This document shows, piece by piece, positions 15,543 to 25,206 of a stretch of DNA of 64,000 nucleotides (position 1 is the stretch's first letter; each line of letters begins with the position of its first letter). The translations under genes were made by a program, and so were the position numbers. Under the pieces are notes generated by a model. The model was given only the letters and a program-made list of their open reading frames with translations, was not told where the DNA came from and ran no database searches. The stretch is from Leifsonia sp. C5G2 (GTDB lineage Bacteria > Actinomycetota > Actinomycetes > Actinomycetales > Microbacteriaceae): the NCBI RefSeq assembly GCF_013359685.1, contig NZ_JABFMV010000001.1, positions 314,858 to 378,857 on the forward strand, given 5' to 3'.

Positions 15543-18312
15543 CGAGCAGCTCGAGGATGTGCCGGTACGGCCTGCCGGTCGCCCGCGTCATGCCGAGTTC
15601 GCAGGTCCGGTTGGCGGAGGCGTACGCCGCGAACTCCCGGCCGGCCAGCTCGGCCGCCTCCGCGCGCGTCGCCGACGCGGTGAGCTCGGGATGCAGCATG
15701 CCGCGGTCGCCGGCGAAGCCGCAGCATCCCCAGTCGACCGGGACCACCACGTCGTCGCTGATCGCCCGGGCGACGCGCACCATCGGGTCGGTGACGCCGA
15801 GGTGGGTCGACGAGCAGGTGGGATGCACGGCCACCGACTCGAGCGGCCGCCTCACGGTGAGCAGGGGCAGCACCTCACGCTCTACGAATTCGACCGCGTC
15901 GACGACGGTGAACCCGGCGCCGTCGGTCAGGTGGAGGAAGCCTTCGGTGCACGAGACGCCGTCCGAGATCACGGGCAGCTCTCCGGCGCGCGTGGCCTCC
16001 CGGAGCACGGGCAGCGCCGTGTCGGCCATCGTCCGGTGCCCCCGCGGGTTGCCCTTCGACGTCCACGGGGTTCCGCAGCACAAGGACTCCACCCCCTCCG
16101 GGATGGCGACCGCGACTCGCGCGCGCTCGCACAGGGCGAGGAACGCCTCCCGCACGCCCTGCGACGACTCGGCGGGCCCGAACAGGGAGCCGATGCACGA
16201 CGGCACGTACACAGCGACCGCGTCGGCCGCCTCCCGGGGCCGTCTCCGGACGCCGCCGCGCGGGAGTCCGCGGTCGTAGCGCGGGACGTCGTCCGAGCCG
16301 ATCACGATGCGCCCGAGGTCGGTGACGGCGGTCACCAGCGGCGCGGGCAGCAGCTTCGCGGTCGTCATCGCGACAGCGCCGACCCGCGTGACCGCGTCCC
16401 AGCGGCCGGCGGCGACGTTCCAGCCCGCGGCGACGAGCGAGTCGTCGTGCTCCGCCCGCAGCCGCTTCACGAGCTTCCCGGTGTCGATGCGCACCGGGCA
16501 GGCGGTCTGGCACATGCCGTCGGCGGCGCAGGTGTCCAGGCCGTCGTAGCGGTAGTCGCGGTCGAGTTCCTCGACCAGCGCGAGGTCGCCCGCCAGCCGG
16601 GCGCGCTCCCGTTCGCGGCGGAGCACGATCCGCTGACGCGGCGTGACCGTGAGGTCCTTGCTCGGGCAGACGGGCTCGCAGTAGCCGCACTCGACGCAGC
16701 GGTCGACCTCCGCCTCGACGGTCGGAGTGAGCTTGAGGTGCTGCAGGGGACCGTCCGGGTCCTCGTTCAGGAGCACGCCCGGGTTGAGCAGGCCGCCCGG
16801 ATCGGCGAGCTGCTTCACGCGCAGCATCACGCCGTAGAGAGCGTCGCCGAACTGGCGGCGCACATACGGCGCCATGATCCGGCCGGTCCCGTGCTCGGCC
16901 TTGAGCGTGCCGCCGTTGCGGAGCACCAGCTCCACCATCTCCTCGGTGAACTCGGCGTAGCGCCGCGTCGAGCCGGGGTCGTCGAAGTGCTCGGTGAGCA
17001 TGAAGTGGATGTTGCCGTCCTTTGCGTGCCCGAAGATCACGCTGTCCTCGTAGCCGTGGCGGTCGAACAGCTCGATCAGCCCCTCGCAGGTCGCCCGGAG
17101 GGTCGCGACCGGCACGGCGATGTCCTCGAGCATGGCTGTCGTCCCGGACGGGCGGTTGCCCGCGACGGTCGCGTAGAGGTCCTTCCGGATGTGCCAGAGC
17201 GCGTTCCTCCTGGCCGGGTCCCGGGTGAGGGCCGCCGGCTGGGCGAGCGGGAGGGTGGGGGCCAGCTCGCTCCAGGCGGCGAGGCGGGCCGCGAGCGCGT
17301 CCGCGTCGGGCTCCTGGTACTCGACGAGCAGTGCGGCGTGCCGGTCGACATCCAGGCCGAGGAGCTCGTCGTCGGCGCCGGGGTCGCGCTGCGCGACCCG
17401 CAGCGAGGTGGCGTCGAGCAGTTCGACGGTGGCGAGGCCGGAGGCGACGAGCGCGGGCAGAGCGCCCGTCGCGTCCGCGAGCGTGCGGAAGTACAGCATC
17501 CCGGTGGCCGTGTGGGTCCGCACCGGCAGGGTGGCGAAGGTCGCCTCGGCGACGAAGGCCAGCGTCCCCTCGCTGCCGACGACCAGGTGCACCAGGATGT
17601 CGACCGGCGCGTCGTGGTCGAGGAAGGCGTTGAGGCCGTAGCCCATCGTGTTCTTGATGGCGTACTGGCGGCGGATCGTCGCGACCATTCCGGCATCCGC
17701 ACGGAGGTGCTCGCGCAGCTCGGCGAGTCCCGTCCACAGTTCCGGGGAGGCGGTGCGCAGGCGCAGGTCGGCGTCGGGCGCGGCGGTGTCGAGCACGGTC
17801 CCGTCCGCGAGCACGAGCACCGCCGACACGATCGTGTTGTAGGTGTTGTGCTCGGTGCCGCACGCCATCCCGCTGGAGTTGTTCGCGACGACCCCGCCGA
17901 TCGTGCACGCCGCCTCGCTCGCGGGGTCCGGGCCGAGCTTGCGGCCGTGGCGGGCGAGTCGCGCGTTCACCTGGCGGACGGTCGCGCCAGGCTGCACGCG
18001 CACGCGCTCCCCGCCGTCGAGCACCTCGATGGCGCGGAAGTTCGCGCGCGTGTCCAGCAGGAGGCCGGTGGTCGACGCCTGCCCGGACAGGCTGGTGCCG
18101 CCGGAACGGAATGCGACCCGCGCCCCCGACCCGGAGGCGACGCCGAGCAGCTGCGCGAGGTGAGCGGTGTCGCGCACCGTCACCACGCTCAGCGGTGTCA
18201 TCAGGTAGTGGGACGCGTCGTGCGCCATCGCCAGCCGGTCGATCGCGCGGTCGCGCACCGAGCCGGGCGCGAGGCTCTCGAGCCGTTCGGCCAGTTCCGC
18301 GGGGGCTGCCAT
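15523..18312 (-). CDS. FAD/Fe-S oxidoreductase, D-lactate dehydrogenase type
   Basis: A 929-residue fusion. An N-terminal FAD-binding domain of the GlcD/vanillyl-oxidase type (about 35-265: RSGGTSLSGQ, CTIGGVVANNSSGM, GYGLNAFLD) is followed by a C-terminal FAD-oxidase domain with AEHGTGRIM. Next is a 4Fe-4S ferredoxin pair (CVECGYCEPVCP and CAADGMCQTACP) and a CCG-rich region (SLCCGTPWTSKG, CSSTHLG, GCCGFAGDRG). This build matches the Fe-S D-lactate dehydrogenases feeding electrons to the respiratory chain. It lies 13 bases after the muropeptide transporter ATPase. MurQ releases D-lactate, so D-lactate is the likely substrate; glycolate or another 2-hydroxy acid cannot be excluded. Confidence 0.9.
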   Translation of the reverse strand: MAAPAELAERLESLAPGSVRDRAIDRLAMAHDASHYLMTPLSVVTVRDTAHLAQLLGVASGSGARVAFRSGGTSLSGQASTTGLLLDTRANFRAIEVLDGGERVRVQPGATVRQVNARLARHGRKLGPDPASEAACTIGGVVANNSSGMACGTEHNTYNTIVSAVLVLADGTVLDTAAPDADLRLRTASPELWTGLAELREHLRADAGMVATIRRQYAIKNTMGYGLNAFLDHDAPVDILVHLVVGSEGTLAFVAEATFATLPVRTHTATGMLYFRTLADATGALPALVASGLATVELLDATSLRVAQRDPGADDELLGLDVDRHAALLVEYQEPDADALAARLAAWSELAPTLPLAQPAALTRDPARRNALWHIRKDLYATVAGNRPSGTTAMLEDIAVPVATLRATCEGLIELFDRHGYEDSVIFGHAKDGNIHFMLTEHFDDPGSTRRYAEFTEEMVELVLRNGGTLKAEHGTGRIMAPYVRRQFGDALYGVMLRVKQLADPGGLLNPGVLLNEDPDGPLQHLKLTPTVEAEVDRCVECGYCEPVCPSKDLTVTPRQRIVLRRERERARLAGDLALVEELDRDYRYDGLDTCAADGMCQTACPVRIDTGKLVKRLRAEHDDSLVAAGWNVAAGRWDAVTRVGAVAMTTAKLLPAPLVTAVTDLGRIVIGSDDVPRYDRGLPRGGVRRRPREAADAVAVYVPSCIGSLFGPAESSQGVREAFLALCERARVAVAIPEGVESLCCGTPWTSKGNPRGHRTMADTALPVLREATRAGELPVISDGVSCTEGFLHLTDGAGFTVVDAVEFVEREVLPLLTVRRPLESVAVHPTCSSTHLGVTDPMVRVARAISDDVVVPVDWGCCGFAGDRGMLHPELTASATRAEAAELAGREFAAYASANRTCELGMTRATGRPYRHILELLDDATRP

Positions 18313-18325
18313 CGCCGGCGTCCGC

Positions 18326-19972
18326 TCAGGCCACCGCGAGCGAGGAGCCCGGGATGGCGGCGATCAGCTGACGGGTGTACTCCTGCTGCGGCGACTCGAA
18401 GATGGCGTCGGGCTCCCCGCTCTCCACGATCTCGCCCGCGCGCATCACGTACACCTGGTGCGCGACCAGGCGCACCACGGCGAGGTCGTGACTGATGAAG
18501 AGGTACGACAGCCCCAGTTCGCGCTGGAGGGAGACCATCAGGTCGAGGATCTGCTCCTGCACCAGCACATCCAGGGCGCTCACCGCCTCGTCCATGACGA
18601 CCAGCTCGGGGTTCAGCGCGAGCGCCCGGGCGATCGCGACGCGCTGCCGCTGGCCGCCGGAGAGCTCGTGGGGGTAGCGGTCGGCGAACGAGCCGGGCAG
18701 CGCGACCTTGTCGAGCAGGTCGGCGACCGCGGTCCTGCGGCCCGCGGCGTCGCCGATGCGGTGAACGCGCAGCGGTTCCGCGATCACCTGCCCGATCGTG
18801 TAGCGCGGATCGAGGGAGGCGTAGGGGTTCTGGAACACGGGCTGCACGGCCCGGCGGAATTCCAGGAGACGGCGGCCGGTCAGCCGCGAGACGTCCTCGC
18901 CGCGGAAGGAGACGCTGCCGCCGTCCGGCTCCTCCAGCTTGAGCGCGAGACGTGCGGTGGTCGACTTGCCGGAGCCGGACTCGCCCACGATGGCGACGGT
19001 CTGGCCGCGCGGCACCCGGAGGCTCACGCCGTCGATGGCGAGGAACGGCTCCGACCGGCCCCGGATGCGGTACTTCTTCACCGCGCCGGTCACCTCCAGC
19101 AGGGTCTCCGGCGCCTCGCCGCCGGGCCCGGAGACGACGGCCGGGGCGACCTTCGCGCTCGCCATTCCGGGTGCCGCGGCGAGCAGCCGCCGGGTGTACT
19201 CGTGCTGCGGGTTCGCCACGAGCTCCGCCGCGGGCCCGGTCTCGACGATCTCCCCGCGGAACATCACGGCGACGCGGTCGGCGCGCTCGGCGGCGAGCGC
19301 CAGGTCGTGCGTGATCAGGAGCACCGCGGCCCCCAGTTCCGAGGCGAGCTCGCCCATCTGGTCGAGCACCAGGCGCTGCACGGTCACGTCGAGCGCCGAG
19401 GTCGGCTCGTCGGCGAGGAGGACCTCGGGGCGGCACGCCAGCGCCATCGCGATCAGGACGCGCTGCCGCATGCCGCCGGAGAACTCGTGCGGGTACTGGT
19501 TGAACCGGGCGGGCGCGTCCGCGATGCCGGCGCGCTCCAGCAGGCGGATGGCCTCCTGCTTCGCCGCGTCGCCCTTCGCCCGGCCGTGCACCTGCAGCGC
19601 CTCGACGATCTGCGCCCCGATCTTCATGACCGGGTTCAGGTTCGTCATCGGGTCCTGCGGCACGAGCCCGATGCGGTTGCCGCGGATGGCCGTCATTGCG
19701 CGTTCCGGCGCCGCCGTGATGTCGAGCTCCTTGAGCCGGATGGTGCCGGACGAGATCCGGCCGTTGTCGGCGAGCAGCCGGTTGACGCAGGCGGCGAGGG
19801 TCGACTTGCCGGACCCGGACTCGCCGACGATCGCCACGGTCTCCCCCGCGGCCACGTCGAGGCTGACGTTGCGGACCGCCTCGACCTCTCCGCGGGAGGT
19901 CGTGAACGTGACGGACAGGTCGCGGATGCTCAGCACGGGCTCGCGGACGGATTCCTGATGGTTGCTGTTCAT
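18326..19972 (-). CDS. Peptide ABC transporter, fused DppD-DppF ATPases
   Basis: A 548-residue protein with two complete oligopeptide-transporter ATPase domains. Each has Walker A GESGSGKST, a signature (FSGGMRQRVLIAMAL and LSGGQRQRVAIARAL) and Walker B (VLLADEPTSALD and LVVMDEAVSALD). The AGEIVE-type tails of the Dpp/Opp family are present. It pairs with the DppB and DppC permeases and binding protein of the same operon. Its ATG overlaps the serine hydrolase stop (TCAT, 19969-19972). Confidence 0.95.
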   Translation of the reverse strand: MNSNHQESVREPVLSIRDLSVTFTTSRGEVEAVRNVSLDVAAGETVAIVGESGSGKSTLAACVNRLLADNGRISSGTIRLKELDITAAPERAMTAIRGNRIGLVPQDPMTNLNPVMKIGAQIVEALQVHGRAKGDAAKQEAIRLLERAGIADAPARFNQYPHEFSGGMRQRVLIAMALACRPEVLLADEPTSALDVTVQRLVLDQMGELASELGAAVLLITHDLALAAERADRVAVMFRGEIVETGPAAELVANPQHEYTRRLLAAAPGMASAKVAPAVVSGPGGEAPETLLEVTGAVKKYRIRGRSEPFLAIDGVSLRVPRGQTVAIVGESGSGKSTTARLALKLEEPDGGSVSFRGEDVSRLTGRRLLEFRRAVQPVFQNPYASLDPRYTIGQVIAEPLRVHRIGDAAGRRTAVADLLDKVALPGSFADRYPHELSGGQRQRVAIARALALNPELVVMDEAVSALDVLVQEQILDLMVSLQRELGLSYLFISHDLAVVRLVAHQVYVMRAGEIVESGEPDAIFESPQQEYTRQLIAAIPGSSLAVA

Positions 19973-21147
19973 CGTTCCTCGGCGTTCGTCGGGAGGGGAG
20001 AGGCGGCGGCCGCGAGCGTGTCGGCGGCCGCGTCGAGCAGGACGGACTGGATGGCGTCGCCGGTGACGAGCACCGGGATGCGCGGACGTTCGGTGGCCGC
20101 CGGGAGCGGTCCGACGACGCCGGCGAGGCGCATCGCGGCGCCCGCGACGACCACGTCGGCATCCAGGCCGAAGCCGAACCAGGTCCCGGTGAACCCGCTG
20201 TGCCCGAGCACGGTGACCGTGGCGTCGCCCGAGCCCAGGCTGCTGCGGCGGAAGCCGACCGCTTGTCCCGGGTTCACCGAGGAGGGCCGCGCGAAGCGGC
20301 GCAGCGTCGGCTCGGAGACGAAGCCGCCCCCACGCAGAGCGGCTCCGAGTTCGAGCAGGTCGTCGACGGTGGAGAAGAGACCCGCGTGGCCGGAGACGCC
20401 GCCGAGGGCGTGCGCGGCGTTGCCGTCGTTCACCTCGCCGCGCAGCGGGCGACCGCGCCAGCCGGCGAACCCGTCGACGCGGAACGGCACCGGGTAGGGC
20501 TCGCCGGTGGCGACCATCCCGAACTCGTACGCGTCGCTGTCCGCACTCGTGACGGCGGAGTTTGCGGGCACCGGACCGTACACGCTGGCGAGGCCGAGCG
20601 GCTCGGCGACGAGAGTGCGGTACGCCTCGCGCAGGCCGAGGCCGGTGACCCGCTCGACGATCGCGCCGGCGAGGATGAGGCCGAGGTCGGAGTAACTCCA
20701 GACGGTCCCCGGCGCGGCGGCGAGCGGGAGCTGCTGGGCGCGCAGGAGGGCGCCGTCCCGGTCGGGGGCCTCCAGGTACAGCGGCCACCACGGCTGCAGC
20801 CCCGCGGTGTGCGTCAGCAGCTGTTCGAGGGTGACCTCGGCCTTGCCGTCGCCGGTGAAGGCGGGAAGCAGACGGTGGACCTTCTCGTCGAGCGCGACGC
20901 GGCCGTCATCCACGAGACGCATGACGAGCACGGTGGTCGCGGCGACCTTGGTGACGGAGGCGAGGTCGAGGAGGAGGTCGCGGCGCATCGGGACGGCCGG
21001 GGCCGTCTCCGAGGCCGCAGCGGCCCAGCCGCCGACCGCGACGTCGGAACCGTCGGAGGTGCGGACGCCGACGACCGCCGACGCGGGGTGCGCGTCGGCG
21101 CCGCCGAGCCGGAGCATGCGGTCGACGTACGGGTCGAGCGGGCTCAT
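19969..21147 (-). CDS. Beta-lactamase-family serine hydrolase, probable AmiE-like muropeptide amidase
   Basis: A 392-residue penicillin-binding-protein-like hydrolase with catalytic SVTK ([12 protein letters not shown]), YSD (TVWSYSDLG) and HSG ([12 protein letters not shown]) motifs. No signal peptide is evident, so it acts in the cytoplasm. In Bacillus subtilis AmiE (YbbE), also of this family and encoded with murQ, removes peptide from MurNAc. The position here between anmK and the transporter ATPase suggests the same job on imported muropeptides. Other esterase or amidase roles are possible. The ATG overlaps the anmK stop. Confidence 0.85.
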   Translation of the reverse strand: MSPLDPYVDRMLRLGGADAHPASAVVGVRTSDGSDVAVGGWAAAASETAPAVPMRRDLLLDLASVTKVAATTVLVMRLVDDGRVALDEKVHRLLPAFTGDGKAEVTLEQLLTHTAGLQPWWPLYLEAPDRDGALLRAQQLPLAAAPGTVWSYSDLGLILAGAIVERVTGLGLREAYRTLVAEPLGLASVYGPVPANSAVTSADSDAYEFGMVATGEPYPVPFRVDGFAGWRGRPLRGEVNDGNAAHALGGVSGHAGLFSTVDDLLELGAALRGGGFVSEPTLRRFARPSSVNPGQAVGFRRSSLGSGDATVTVLGHSGFTGTWFGFGLDADVVVAGAAMRLAGVVGPLPAATERPRIPVLVTGDAIQSVLLDAAADTLAAAASPLPTNAEER

Positions 21148-22352
21148 CGGGCGCCCCTCTCGCTCGGGCGGAACGTCACACGCGGCCAGGCGTCGCGGAC
21201 AGCCGCGGGCGGCAGCGGAGCGCCCGGCGCCGGGCTGAGCCGCCCCAGCACCCGTCCGCCCGAGGCGCCGGTGCAGCTGGGGACGTTGCCGGGCAGGCCG
21301 TTCGCGCTCGCCCAGCCGATCAGGGCGAAGGCGACGGCCTCCTTGTCGTCGGACGGGACGCCGACGGCGTCGCTCGGGCGCACCTCCGCCTCCGGCAGCA
21401 GCTCGGCGATGCGCCGGAGCAGGACGGGGTTGCGGACGCCGCCGCCGGAGGCCAGCAGCCAGTCGACGCCGGCGGCACGGATGGCATCCGCCACCGTCCG
21501 CGCGGTCAGCTCGGTCAGCGTGGCGACGACGTCGGCGAGCGCGAGGTCGGCGCCGCGGCGGGCCAGGTGGTCGCGGACGTAGTCGAGGTGGAACAGCTCC
21601 TTGCCCGTGCTCTTCGGCGTCGGCAGCGCGTAGTACGGCTCCGCGAGGAGCTGCTCCAGGAGCACGTCGTCGACGGTGCCCGCCGCGGCCAGCCGGCCGT
21701 CCCGGTCGAACCCGTCCGCGGTCCCGGCATCGGCCGTGACCACCGCATCGATGAGCGCGTTGGCGGGGCCGATGTCCCATGCCACCGGCTCCTCGCCGGA
21801 GGAGACCACGGTGACGTTGGCGATCCCGCCGAGGTTGAGGGCGCCCGCGCGGCGGCTCTCCTCCGCGGCGCCGGTGAGGAGGATCGTGTCGAGGATGGGC
21901 ACGAGCGGCGCGCCCTGCCCGCCCGCGGCGATGTCCGCCGCACGCAGATCCGACAGCACCGGGAGGCCCGTGGCCTCCGCGATCCAGGCGGGCTGCCCGA
22001 GCTGCAGCGTCCCGAGCGCGCGGCCGTCGGCGATCCAGTGGAACACGGTCTGCCCATGCGAGCAGATCAGGTCCACCGGTCCGAAGCCGGCCTCGCCGTG
22101 CGCGCGCAGGGCAGCGGCCGCGGCAGCACCGAACTCCTGGCCGATCAGCGTGTCGAGCTCGCACGCGACGTCGAAGCCGACCGGCGCGGGCGGGAGCGCC
22201 GCCCGCAGCCGCTCGCGCAGTCCGGGCGAGTACGGAGTGGAGGTCGTGTACTCGATCGCGACGGTCACGCCGTCCGCGTCGTCGGCGAAGTCGACGACGG
22301 CGATGTCGATGCCGTCGTGCGACGTGCCGGAGATCATGCCGAGGACGCGCAT
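21144..22352 (-). CDS. anmK: Anhydro-N-acetylmuramic acid kinase
   Basis: AnmK opens and phosphorylates 1,6-anhydroMurNAc to MurNAc-6-phosphate. The 402-residue protein has [17 protein letters not shown] at the start, [43 protein letters not shown] and a C-terminal [10 protein letters not shown] block, all typical. Its length is slightly above the E. coli enzyme (369). The start overlaps the murQ stop by one base. The substrate may arise from lytic transglycosylase products brought in by the peptide transporter of this operon. Confidence 0.95.
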   Translation of the reverse strand: MRVLGMISGTSHDGIDIAVVDFADDADGVTVAIEYTTSTPYSPGLRERLRAALPPAPVGFDVACELDTLIGQEFGAAAAAALRAHGEAGFGPVDLICSHGQTVFHWIADGRALGTLQLGQPAWIAEATGLPVLSDLRAADIAAGGQGAPLVPILDTILLTGAAEESRRAGALNLGGIANVTVVSSGEEPVAWDIGPANALIDAVVTADAGTADGFDRDGRLAAAGTVDDVLLEQLLAEPYYALPTPKSTGKELFHLDYVRDHLARRGADLALADVVATLTELTARTVADAIRAAGVDWLLASGGGVRNPVLLRRIAELLPEAEVRPSDAVGVPSDDKEAVAFALIGWASANGLPGNVPSCTGASGGRVLGRLSPAPGAPLPPAAVRDAWPRVTFRPSERGAR

Positions 22353-23287
22353 CAGGAGGCCGCCTTCGGAGCCGAGGCGACCACCGTGCGCAGGACGCCG
22401 GCCGCATCGTCCAGCGCACGCCGGGCGTCCTCGACGCTCATGCCGGTGACGATCGTCGCGATCGCCAGCTTCGCGTTCCAGTCCGCCGCATCGAGGGCGA
22501 CGCGCGCGGTCTCGTCGTCCGTGCCGGTGGCGAGGGTGACGATGCGGACGGCGCGGCGGACCAGCTTCGCGTTGGTCGCCTTCACGTCGACCATGAGCGT
22601 CTTGTACGTCTTGCCGAGCCTGATCATGCTGATCGTGGAGATCATGTTGAGCACCAGCTTCGTCGCGGTCCCTGCGCCCAGCCTCGTCGAACCGGTGACC
22701 ACCTCCGGGCCGACCGCGATCTCGATGCCGTACCGGGAGATGGCCGAGATCGGGGTGTCCAGGTTGCAGGACAGGCCGACGGTGAGGGCGCCGCTCTCGT
22801 TGGCGAGAGCAAGCGCACCGAGCACGTACGGGGTCCGGCCGCTGGAGGCGATGCCGACGACGGTGTCGAGCGGCCCGGGCGCGACGACCTCCAGGTCGCG
22901 TCGTCCGGTCTCCTCGCTGTCCTCCGCCGCCTCGATCGAGCTGACCAGGGCGGTCGGTCCGCCCGCGATCAGGCCGAGCACGATGTTGCCGTCCGTGCCG
23001 AACGTCGGCGGGATCTCGGAGGCGTCGAGCACGCCGAGCCGCCCGCTGGTGCCGGCGCCGACGTAGATGATCCGGCCGCCGGCGCGCACCCGGTCGGAGG
23101 TCTCCTCGATCGCCGCGATGATCGTCGGCAGCGCATCCCGCACCGCACCCGGGATGAGGGCGTCGCGGTCGTTCATCAGGGTGACCAGCTCCGCGACGCT
23201 CAGCTCGTCGAGCATCAGGTCGTCGTCGGCCACCGCCTCGGTCATCAGCTCGTCGAGTTCGGCGTCGGGCGAGTTCGCAGCCATCAT
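22352..23287 (-). CDS. murQ: N-acetylmuramic acid 6-phosphate etherase
   Basis: MurQ cleaves the D-lactyl ether of MurNAc-6-phosphate to GlcNAc-6-phosphate and D-lactate. The 311-residue SIS-domain protein has [23 protein letters not shown] (catalytic Glu near 91), [13 protein letters not shown] and [18 protein letters not shown]. The start is an ATG overlapping the dppC stop (TCAT, 23284-23287). Placement between permease and kinase genes ties it to the muropeptide operon. Confidence 0.96.
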   Translation of the reverse strand: MMAANSPDAELDELMTEAVADDDLMLDELSVAELVTLMNDRDALIPGAVRDALPTIIAAIEETSDRVRAGGRIIYVGAGTSGRLGVLDASEIPPTFGTDGNIVLGLIAGGPTALVSSIEAAEDSEETGRRDLEVVAPGPLDTVVGIASSGRTPYVLGALALANESGALTVGLSCNLDTPISAISRYGIEIAVGPEVVTGSTRLGAGTATKLVLNMISTISMIRLGKTYKTLMVDVKATNAKLVRRAVRIVTLATGTDDETARVALDAADWNAKLAIATIVTGMSVEDARRALDDAAGVLRTVVASAPKAAS

Positions 23288-24177
23288 CGGCCTCCGGTCT
23301 TGGGGTCGAGGGCGGCGCGCAGGCCGTCGCCGAGCAGGTTCAGCCCGATGACGGCGCAGATCAGCGCGGCGCCGGGGAAGAGCAGCATCCACGGGGCGAC
23401 GCTGGTCAGCGCCTGCGCCTCGTAGACCATGCCGCCGAGGGAGGCGGCCGGGGGCGGCGTCCCGAACCCGAGGAAGCTCAGCGCGGCCTCGGTGAGGATC
23501 GCCCACGACAGCGACAGCGTGACCTGCACCACGAGGATGCCGCGCATGTTCGGGATGACGTGGGCGAACAGCGTCGAGAAGCGCCGTCGGCCGATGGCGG
23601 TGGACGCCTGGACGTAGTCGGCGGTGCGCAGCGTCAGCACCGGGCCCCGCGCGACCCGCGCGAAGATCGGCATGTAGACGACCGCGATGGCGATCGCGAC
23701 GGTCAGCCAGCTGCGCTGCAGGGTGGCGGCGAGCGCCAGCGCGAGCAGCAGCGACGGGAAGGCGAACAGCACGTTCGTGACGATGCCCACCACGCGGTCC
23801 GTCACCCCGAGGAAGAACCCGGCGAGCACCCCGATCAGAGTGCCGACCACGGCGGCCGCCGCCACGGACACCACGGCGATCAGCAGCGAGTTGGCGAGCC
23901 CGGCGGCGACGCGGGAGAACGTGTCACGGCCGAACTGGTCCGTGCCGAACCAGTGCTTCGCGCTCGGCGCGCTCAGCGCCTCGGAGACGTTCTGGTGGGC
24001 CGGGTTGTACGGCGTGAGGCCGAACGCCGCGAGCAGGGCGAGCACGACGACCACCGCCATCAGCACCAGCCCGGTGATCCCCGGCACGGTGCGGAAGGCC
24101 GCGATCCACGTGTGCGAGCGGCGGCTCGAATCGATGGCGACGTCGGGGACGTTGCTCATGCCGGTCGCGGCGCTCAC
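23284..24177 (-). CDS. Peptide ABC transporter permease, DppC-type
   Basis: A 297-residue permease with the DppC N-terminal helix and [16 protein letters not shown] motif, five further helices, and the EAA-type loop [23 protein letters not shown]. It forms the membrane channel with DppB. A GTG at 24177 overlapping the dppB stop (TCAC) is preferred; an ATG six codons later is an alternative. Substrate inferred from operon context: muropeptides. Confidence 0.93.
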   Translation of the reverse strand: MSAATGMSNVPDVAIDSSRRSHTWIAAFRTVPGITGLVLMAVVVVLALLAAFGLTPYNPAHQNVSEALSAPSAKHWFGTDQFGRDTFSRVAAGLANSLLIAVVSVAAAAVVGTLIGVLAGFFLGVTDRVVGIVTNVLFAFPSLLLALALAATLQRSWLTVAIAIAVVYMPIFARVARGPVLTLRTADYVQASTAIGRRRFSTLFAHVIPNMRGILVVQVTLSLSWAILTEAALSFLGFGTPPPAASLGGMVYEAQALTSVAPWMLLFPGAALICAVIGLNLLGDGLRAALDPKTGGR

Positions 24178-25151
24178 CGGACACGCACCTTCGGGTCGAC
24201 GACCCGGTAGACGAGGTCGGTGAGGAGGTTCACCAGCACGAACATCGTGGCGATGATCAGCACCGTGCTCTGCACCACGGCGTACTCCTTCTGGTTCAGC
24301 CCGAGCAGGACCTGGCGTCCGATGCCCGGGATCGCGAAGATCTGCTCGGCGACGAGGGCTCCGCCGAGGAGGAAGCCGAACTGCAGGCCCGTCATCGTGA
24401 CGACGGGGATGAGCGCGTTGCGCAGCACGTGCCTCACCCGCAGGCGCCGCTCGGGGACGCCCTTGGCGCGGGCCGTGCGGATGTAGTCCTCGGCGCGGAT
24501 GGAGAGGATGGCGGTCCGGGTCGTCTGCAGCACCGGCGGTGCGATGCTGATGCCGAGCACGAGCGCGGGCAGGATCATCTGCTGCAGGTTGAGCGCCGGA
24601 TCCTGGAGCAGCGTCTTGTACCCCTCGCCGTTCGGGTACCAGCCGAACGAGTTGGCCAGCCACGTCGCCAGCACGGTCGCGAGCAGGAACGACGGGATGG
24701 ACAGCGCGAGCAGGCTCCCGAACTGGGTGACGTTGTCGCCGAAGCGGCCGGGCCGGTTGGCGGCGAACACCCCGCCGGGGATGCCGAGCAGCAGCCCGAT
24801 GACGATCGAGAACAGCGCCAGCTCGATGGTGTTCGGCAGCGCCTGCGCGGTCATCTGCACGACGCTCTGGTGCGAGGTGGTGTTGACCCCGAGGTTGCCG
24901 GTCAGCACGCCGCCGAGCCAGTCGAAGTACTGCACGATCGGGGGCTTGTCGATGCCGTAGTACGACTCCAGCTGCCGGATCTGCTCCTGGGTCAGGTCGC
25001 CCGCGGCGGTGCCGTAGGCGGCGGTGATCTGGTTGCCGGGGACCACCCGGAGGATCACGAAGGTGAGGATGGACACCCCGATGAGGGTGAGGATCGCCTC
25101 GCCGACCCGTCGGGTGACGGGATGGCGGAGGAGGTGCAGGAGTCGAGTCAT
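24174..25151 (-). CDS. Peptide ABC transporter permease, DppB-type
   Basis: A 325-residue permease. Six membrane segments are visible, with the DppB hallmarks LGVSILTFVILRVVPG-like N-terminal helix, YGIDKPPIVQYFDWLGGVLTGNLG, and EAA loop YIRTARAKGVPERRLRVRHVLRNALIP. It starts at an ATG 56 bases after the binding-protein gene, the gap holding a hairpin. It pairs with DppC. Confidence 0.94.
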   Translation of the reverse strand: MTRLLHLLRHPVTRRVGEAILTLIGVSILTFVILRVVPGNQITAAYGTAAGDLTQEQIRQLESYYGIDKPPIVQYFDWLGGVLTGNLGVNTTSHQSVVQMTAQALPNTIELALFSIVIGLLLGIPGGVFAANRPGRFGDNVTQFGSLLALSIPSFLLATVLATWLANSFGWYPNGEGYKTLLQDPALNLQQMILPALVLGISIAPPVLQTTRTAILSIRAEDYIRTARAKGVPERRLRVRHVLRNALIPVVTMTGLQFGFLLGGALVAEQIFAIPGIGRQVLLGLNQKEYAVVQSTVLIIATMFVLVNLLTDLVYRVVDPKVRVR

Positions 25152-25171
25152 GGCAGCCGTGGGGTTCGGGT

Positions 25172-25200
25172 GCCGGGGCGGGCGCTGGGCCCGCCCCGGC
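25172..25200 (-). terminator. Intra-operon hairpin between binding-protein and permease genes
   Basis: A perfect 12-bp GC stem (GCCGGGGCGGGC and its complement) with a 5-base loop lies 7 bases beyond the binding-protein stop and 21 bases before dppB. Such hairpins usually stabilise the upstream message or end part of the transcripts, giving more binding protein than permease. Confidence 0.7.
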
Positions 25201-25206
25201 GCGCGG

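Noticed and set aside
14740-18495. A plus-strand open frame of 1251 codons across the oxidoreductase and MFS genes
   Set aside because: It is antisense to genes with clear domains, has no ribosome site and a composition (Arg, His, Gly-rich) typical of mirror frames in high-GC DNA.
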